In this document: one piece after another, positions 21,416-25,489 of the stretch
Layout: each line of letters begins with the position of its first letter
Position numbering within the stretch: the first letter of the stretch is position 1
Source of the DNA: Clostridiaceae bacterium
Lineage (GTDB): Bacteria > Bacillota > Clostridia > Oscillospirales > Acutalibacteraceae
Reading direction: 5' to 3'
Assembly (NCBI GenBank): GCA_016292455.1
Contig: JAEDIL010000013.1
Span: 1 to 25,489, forward strand
DNA: 25,489 nucleotides
The notes under the pieces: generated by a model
The model's database searches: none
Told to the model about the DNA's origin: nothing
The model's input: the letters and a program-made list of their open reading frames with translations, nothing else
Translations under genes and position numbers: made by a program

Positions 21416-21829
21416 ATGATTTCAACAAAAGGAAGATATGCAATCCGGTTTATGATAGATCTGGCAGAGCAGCAGGGAGAAAATCCGGTTCCGTTGGATG
21501 ATATTGCAAAACGTCAGGAAATATCAAAAAAATATTTGGAAATTGTTGTGAAGCTTTTGGTCAACGGAAAGCTTGTTAAGGGAGTCAGCGGTAAGGGCGG
21601 CGGATACCGCCTGCTTCGCAAGCCGAGTGAATACCCTGTGGGCGAAATTCTGGAACTGACGGAGGGCACATTGGCAGCGGTTGCCTGCCTTGAAGAAAAC
21701 GCGGAATTATGCCCGAGGAAAGACATATGTAAAACGCTGCCGATGTGGCGAAAGTTCAATACGATGGTCCACGACTTTTTCTATCAGATCACTCTGGCAG
21801 ACCTTTTGTGTGATGAAGAATCGAAATGA
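21416..21829 (+). CDS. Rrf2-family regulator with IscR-like cysteine triad
   Basis: A 137-residue DNA-binding protein. The ATG at 21416 has AGGAGG 8 bases upstream. The N-terminal winged helix is typical Rrf2 (STKGRYAIRFMIDLA, ISKKYLEIVVKLLVNGKLV, GKGGGYRL). Cys91, Cys99 and Cys105 (C-x7-C-x5-C) sit close to the [2Fe-2S] cysteines of IscR (92, 98, 104), so it probably binds an Fe-S cluster. The cysteine regulator CymR of Bacillus lacks this triad. Divergence from cysK indicates that it controls cysteine or Fe-S biogenesis and probably itself. A long hairpin follows the stop. Confidence 0.85.
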   Translation: MISTKGRYAIRFMIDLAEQQGENPVPLDDIAKRQEISKKYLEIVVKLLVNGKLVKGVSGKGGGYRLLRKPSEYPVGEILELTEGTLAAVACLEENAELCPRKDICKTLPMWRKFNTMVHDFFYQITLADLLCDEESK

Positions 21830-21889
21830 AAAAGACTATACTTCGCAATGAGCAACGTATTGTAGCTTTATTGCGAAGTATAGTCTTTT
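21830..21889 (+). terminator. 20-bp perfect inverted repeat after the Rrf2 gene
   Basis: AAAAGACTATACTTCGCAAT (21830-21849) is exactly repeated in inverse at 21870-21889 across a 20-nt loop, followed by GTTTTGCTCTTT. It starts at the base after the stop codon. A terminator is the simplest reading; the unusual length and perfection also resemble a small mobile palindrome. Confidence 0.7.
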
Positions 21890-21929
21890 GTTTTGCTCTT
21901 TGGTCTGCATCGAGTGCGACAACCGCTTT

Positions 21930-21965
21930 TTAATGGCGGCTGCTTTATTTCGCAGCCGCCATTAA
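21930..21965 (-). terminator. 14-bp perfect hairpin after the surface protein gene
   Basis: TTAATGGCGGCTGC (21930-21943) pairs with GCAGCCGCCATTAA (21952-21965) over an 8-nt loop. It lies 10 bases after the stop of the minus-strand gene. There is no U-tract on either strand, so it may act as an mRNA end-stabiliser rather than a classical terminator. Confidence 0.65.
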
Positions 21966-21974
21966 CTAATTGAT

Positions 21975-24900
21975 TTAATTTTTTCCGTATGCAAGCTTAT
22001 CGCCGTGTACCGCATACATATCGTAGCAGCAGACGTGCTTGATTCCGAACAGCTTATAAAGCAGGTTCAAGAAGGTAATCCAGATTCCGCTGAGGAAGGT
22101 GTGGCAGATACATCCGCATTTCTTGCCCGCGTTAGGATCTTCCTGAACTTCGAGCTGGATTGTACCCTGATAGTCGTTTGTGCCGAGCATCTTCTTGATT
22201 ACGTTGCCCTCAACACCCTCATCAAAGGACATAATACCTTCCTTATAGTAGTTACCTCTGACTGCCGAGAAAGTGAAGAAGGTATCGTAGTAGAGACCGA
22301 AACTGACATCACCGTCAGCGTTCGTTTCGCCGGTTGCAATAAGCTGACCCTTGCTGTCCATTACCTGAACGGTAACGTTGTTCAGCGGAGCGTAGTTGTC
22401 ATAAGGATCAACAATGTGAAGCTTGACAGGATATACCTTCTGGCGCTTTGAATATTTTGCGGTTACCTTGAAGGTGTCGCCTTCGTTTGAGCCAACCGGA
22501 ACTGCAAAGCTGTCGGTATTGATTGCAGCGCCATTCTCTCTTACCCATGTTCCGGTGAAGATATAAACATACTTCTTATCTTCCTTCTGAGTAGGCGAAA
22601 TAACGGGAACATTTTCAAGCTTTTTGCCATTGGTTACAACTTCGGTTGCAAGCAGATTTCCGTTTTCGTCGTAATATTCAAGGTTATACTCTTTCGCAGT
22701 TGCTTCGTAAACGGCAACGATTGAAACATCATCATAAATCTTGGTGTAATCGTATGCCCAGCCCTTGAAAGTGTATTTCCATGTAACATCGTCCGGCATC
22801 TCGGGAGTGCCGAAGATTTCCGGCCATTCAGCTGAATGTCCGTGGAGAATTGTTGTCTCCTTGGTCAGCGGTTTGCCGTTTGCATTATAGAATCTGACGT
22901 GATAGTATACATCTCTGCACTTGAAGAGAGCATAAAGGTCGGTGTTCGCAGTAATCCTCGAAATGTCAAGAGGAGCTGATACATCGTCTTTTCCGACAGG
23001 AAGCTGTCCCTTTGTTGTCCAGCCTTCGAAGTAATATCCTCCCCAATCCGCGTCTTTTTCACGGACAGGGTTCGTCTTGCCCGGATATACAGCCTCAGTG
23101 TTTTTGAGAACATAAATTGAAGCGAGCTCAACAGTTTTATAGGTCTTTGAAAGCTTGGTGTAAACATCTGTGGAAGGATCCTGACCGTTTGAATATATTC
23201 TGTGGTCAAGCAGCTCATCGTAGGTGTCGGTTACCCACTCATTATAGAAGTTGACTTTGTAGTATACGTTAACACCGTCAACAGAGTGCTCATCGCCTGC
23301 GCCTGTTTCATATTCTGAGAAGGTACAGCCGGGATTGGTACAGATGCGTTCCTTTGCGTATGCATTGGCTTCTGACGGGTGAGCAACATATTTCCATTCG
23401 CCGGGGTTGTGACCGAAAGCGGGCTGGTTTTCGTCTTCTACAAACTTTTCGTGTCCGCAGGGTACCATTATGGTGACTTTGTTTCCGTCAACTATTTTTT
23501 CGGTTTCAAACTCGCGCCGGCAGGTGTACAGAATTCCGCCCGGTGTGGTGCAGGTTGCTGCAACGGCAACGCCATCGTCATAATCATGATCGAGAGCTTC
23601 GGTGAAGTTGTCTCTGTATGTCATGCCGCAGCCCTTACAAGCGTAGGTTGTGAAACCTCTGTCTGTGCAGGTGGGAGCAACAACGGTTGCAATGAAGTTA
23701 TGATCCGGTCTTTCGGTAATCGCTGCTTTATCCTCAGCGCCGCAGGCTTTACAATATCTGACCTTGATTCCGTCAGCCTCGCAGGTTGCATCAACGAGAG
23801 TCTGATAGCTGCCCCATTTATGGTCGCTCGGAGCAGCAATTACAAAGGAAGCAGTTTCATCAACATAGTCGCAGCCTGCATTGCTGCAACGGACAACTAC
23901 TTTTCCGGCTGTGAATACGTCGGTGTAAGACGTCTTGTCTTCATTGTAAATACGCTCGCATTTCGGATAGGTTACGCTTGTGTGAAGCCTATGCGCCGCC
24001 TTTGCGGTCTTAACTGTGATTGCAACGCCGCAGGTGTTGTTTCCGCTTGTGTCAACATGCTTGGTGCAGGCATAAACAGCTTCACCCTCTGCGGTGCAGG
24101 TTGCTTCTTTTGTAATCTCCGCTCTTGTCAGGTCAAACTCATGGTCGCCCATCGGAATCGGAGCTGTTTCGGTTGCAGTGCAGCCGTCAACGGTGCAGCT
24201 GCGTTCCATTTCGCCGTCGGTTGTGTTGGTAGGCTGAGTTGTAATAGCCCATGCGCCCCAGCTGTGACCGAGAGGATCGGTCTTATATTCATTGTAGGTC
24301 TTGTCGCAGCCGGTGTTGCTGCATTTCATTACGGTGTAGCCGCTTGTTGTGCAGGTTTCTGCAACATTTGCGTCGGCCGTAAAGTTGTGGCCGAGCTTCG
24401 GAAGAACTGTGGTCTCTGTTTCATCGCAGCGCGAGCACTTCATTGTCTTTGAGCCGTCATTTTCACAGGTGGGAGCTACACTTGAAGCTTCAACGGCAAA
24501 ATCATGACCGAGGGCTTTTCCTTCTTCGCCCGTTGCAAGCTCGTAGCTCTTATAATCACACACCTTGCCGGTATTTGCGTCTGTGTTCGTGCAGGAATAA
24601 ACAGTGTACTTACCGTTTGTGCATGTCTGAGCGTGGGCAACACCGCCGTCAAGCGTATGTCCTGTGGGCTGTGTTACTGTGGTATTTACATAGTCGCAGC
24701 CGAGACGCGAGCACTTTTCAATCTTTACACCGGCTTCGATGCAGGTTGCAAAGGTTTCTGATTCGGTAACAACATCATGGGCAAGAGCTGCGGTTTCACG
24801 AAGCTCAGCTGCATCGCAGTTTGCACAAACGCGCTTCTGAACGCCCTTTGCTCCGCAGGTTGCAGGAACAATGTCTGTCCACTCCGAGGAATCAAAGTCA

Positions 24901-25489
24901 TGGGCAAGCTTCGCAATGGGTTCAGCCTTTTCAGCTTCGCAGAATAAGCACTTCGTATAGCTGATTCCGTCGGTTGAGCAGGTTGCCGGAACAGTTCTGA
25001 CGGCGCCGTTGTAATCATGGGCCTTTGCCGCAACGGTTTCAAGGTCTGCACCGCAGTTTGCACACTTGATAACTCCGCCGGAGGTGCAGTTGAGAACAAC
25101 TTCACTCTTTTTATGTCCGGTTACGGAGATATTCTCGGTCGTACTGTATGTACAGCCGTCTCTCTTGCAGGAGATGGTCTTTACGCCGACAGCTGTGCAG
25201 GTTGCCGGAGTTGTTATTGTTTCTTCAAGGTCATGGCCGAGCTTTTCTATTGACTTTGCGTTTGCCTCGTCCTTATATCCGCAGACGGAGCAGACATTTA
25301 GAATCTTGCCGTTGCTCTCGCAGGTTGCGGGGGTGACCGTTGTTTCAAATCTGTGCGGAATATTTTCTTTTTTAATCGTTACGGTATAGCTGCCGCTGCC
25401 GGCAGTAACGGTAACAACGCCGTCTGTGTTGCAGGTCGGCTGGGTGGTAACAGTTGCACTTGTGAAGTCTTCAATGTTTGCGCCTATGT
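21975..25489 (-). CDS. Giant secreted protein with Cys/His repeats, InlB-like repeats and Cys tail (partial)
   Basis: The frame is open from the right edge to the stop at 21975, giving at least 1170 residues; start and signal peptide lie outside. About 16 tandem modules of 31-59 residues (23277-25489) follow the plan ATC...G...CxxC or CxxxGC...GH, i.e. three cysteines and a histidine each. After these come three InlB/Flg_new-like beta repeats (the second FYNANGKPL...FKGWAYDY...VAVYE), then a Cna-B/carboxypeptidase-like domain (KLHIVDPYDNYAPLNNVTVQ). The tail is CGCICH, a hydrophobic LYKLFGI stretch, then HVCCYD. Extracellular surface location is inferred. Metal binding or disulfides in the modules are possible. 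I do not know a function; adhesion or scaffolding would fit. Confidence 0.82.
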   Translation of the reverse strand, partial: IGANIEDFTSATVTTQPTCNTDGVVTVTAGSGSYTVTIKKENIPHRFETTVTPATCESNGKILNVCSVCGYKDEANAKSIEKLGHDLEETITTPATCTAVGVKTISCKRDGCTYSTTENISVTGHKKSEVVLNCTSGGVIKCANCGADLETVAAKAHDYNGAVRTVPATCSTDGISYTKCLFCEAEKAEPIAKLAHDFDSSEWTDIVPATCGAKGVQKRVCANCDAAELRETAALAHDVVTESETFATCIEAGVKIEKCSRLGCDYVNTTVTQPTGHTLDGGVAHAQTCTNGKYTVYSCTNTDANTGKVCDYKSYELATGEEGKALGHDFAVEASSVAPTCENDGSKTMKCSRCDETETTVLPKLGHNFTADANVAETCTTSGYTVMKCSNTGCDKTYNEYKTDPLGHSWGAWAITTQPTNTTDGEMERSCTVDGCTATETAPIPMGDHEFDLTRAEITKEATCTAEGEAVYACTKHVDTSGNNTCGVAITVKTAKAAHRLHTSVTYPKCERIYNEDKTSYTDVFTAGKVVVRCSNAGCDYVDETASFVIAAPSDHKWGSYQTLVDATCEADGIKVRYCKACGAEDKAAITERPDHNFIATVVAPTCTDRGFTTYACKGCGMTYRDNFTEALDHDYDDGVAVAATCTTPGGILYTCRREFETEKIVDGNKVTIMVPCGHEKFVEDENQPAFGHNPGEWKYVAHPSEANAYAKERICTNPGCTFSEYETGAGDEHSVDGVNVYYKVNFYNEWVTDTYDELLDHRIYSNGQDPSTDVYTKLSKTYKTVELASIYVLKNTEAVYPGKTNPVREKDADWGGYYFEGWTTKGQLPVGKDDVSAPLDISRITANTDLYALFKCRDVYYHVRFYNANGKPLTKETTILHGHSAEWPEIFGTPEMPDDVTWKYTFKGWAYDYTKIYDDVSIVAVYEATAKEYNLEYYDENGNLLATEVVTNGKKLENVPVISPTQKEDKKYVYIFTGTWVRENGAAINTDSFAVPVGSNEGDTFKVTAKYSKRQKVYPVKLHIVDPYDNYAPLNNVTVQVMDSKGQLIATGETNADGDVSFGLYYDTFFTFSAVRGNYYKEGIMSFDEGVEGNVIKKMLGTNDYQGTIQLEVQEDPNAGKKCGCICHTFLSGIWITFLNLLYKLFGIKHVCCYDMYAVHGDKLAYGKN

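Noticed and set aside
23379..24452. Long plus-strand open frame opposite the surface protein
   Set aside because: It is the antisense of the Cys-repeat coding region; the repeated codon pattern keeps the opposite strand open. No ribosome site, and the composition is an echo of the repeat.

Overview
The window looks like chromosomal DNA from a low-to-mid GC anaerobic Firmicute of the class Clostridia, probably a gut Oscillospiraceae/Ruminococcaceae-type organism. The evidence is consensus SigA promoters and strong AGGAGG ribosome sites, a reverse-type rubrerythrin with PerR, a lysine riboswitch, an oxygen-sensitive Fe-S serine dehydratase, clostridial small-protein families (DUF4364, DUF6472-like, DUF523), and a large secreted Cys-repeat/InlB-like surface protein. 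The organism assignment is inference. No rRNA, tRNA, CRISPR array or complete mobile element was seen.

Layout. 1-1375 (minus): the first codons of rpmG with promoter and structured leader, a DUF523 gene, and a cyclophilin lipoprotein gene that also contains a well-formed internal start. 1376-3325: two divergent promoters flanking a 25-bp tandem repeat, an unknown membrane-anchored protein (plus), then a scar holding a broken ISL3-type transposase tail and an orphan helix-turn-helix fragment. 3318-6175 (minus): two tandem paralogous secreted PHP-domain proteins. 6257-7492 (minus): an oxidative-stress operon perR - reverse rubrerythrin - rubredoxin, with a Fur/PerR-type operator on its own promoter. 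7605-8309 (minus): a YjjG-like HAD phosphatase. 8508-9520 (plus): DUF4364 regulator-like protein plus a small anchored InlB-like protein.

9614-12527 (plus) is the most interesting locus: consensus promoter, lysine riboswitch, hairpin expression platform, then a three-gene polar amino-acid ABC importer. The substrate-binding lipoprotein has its two lobes in reversed order, i.e. it appears to be a natural circular permutant. The riboswitch predicts lysine as the substrate.

12817-14668 (plus): a multi-pass membrane protein and a DUF2804 protein, each with its own promoter and separated by a terminator. 14822-17256 (plus): two small proteins, then Fe-S L-serine dehydratase and KDPG/KHG aldolase, tightly packed. 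The aldolase gene overlaps tail-to-tail with a minus-strand M23 peptidase (17229-18281). 18426-20156 (minus): a GH3-family adenylating enzyme, rare in bacteria. 20344-21829: cysK and a divergently transcribed Rrf2 regulator with an IscR-like cysteine triad, suggesting local control of cysteine synthesis. 21830-21965: two strong hairpins back to back. 21975-25489 (minus, N-terminus outside the window): a giant secreted protein with about 16 Cys/His modules, three InlB-like repeats, a Cna-like domain and an unusual CxCxCH...CC tail.
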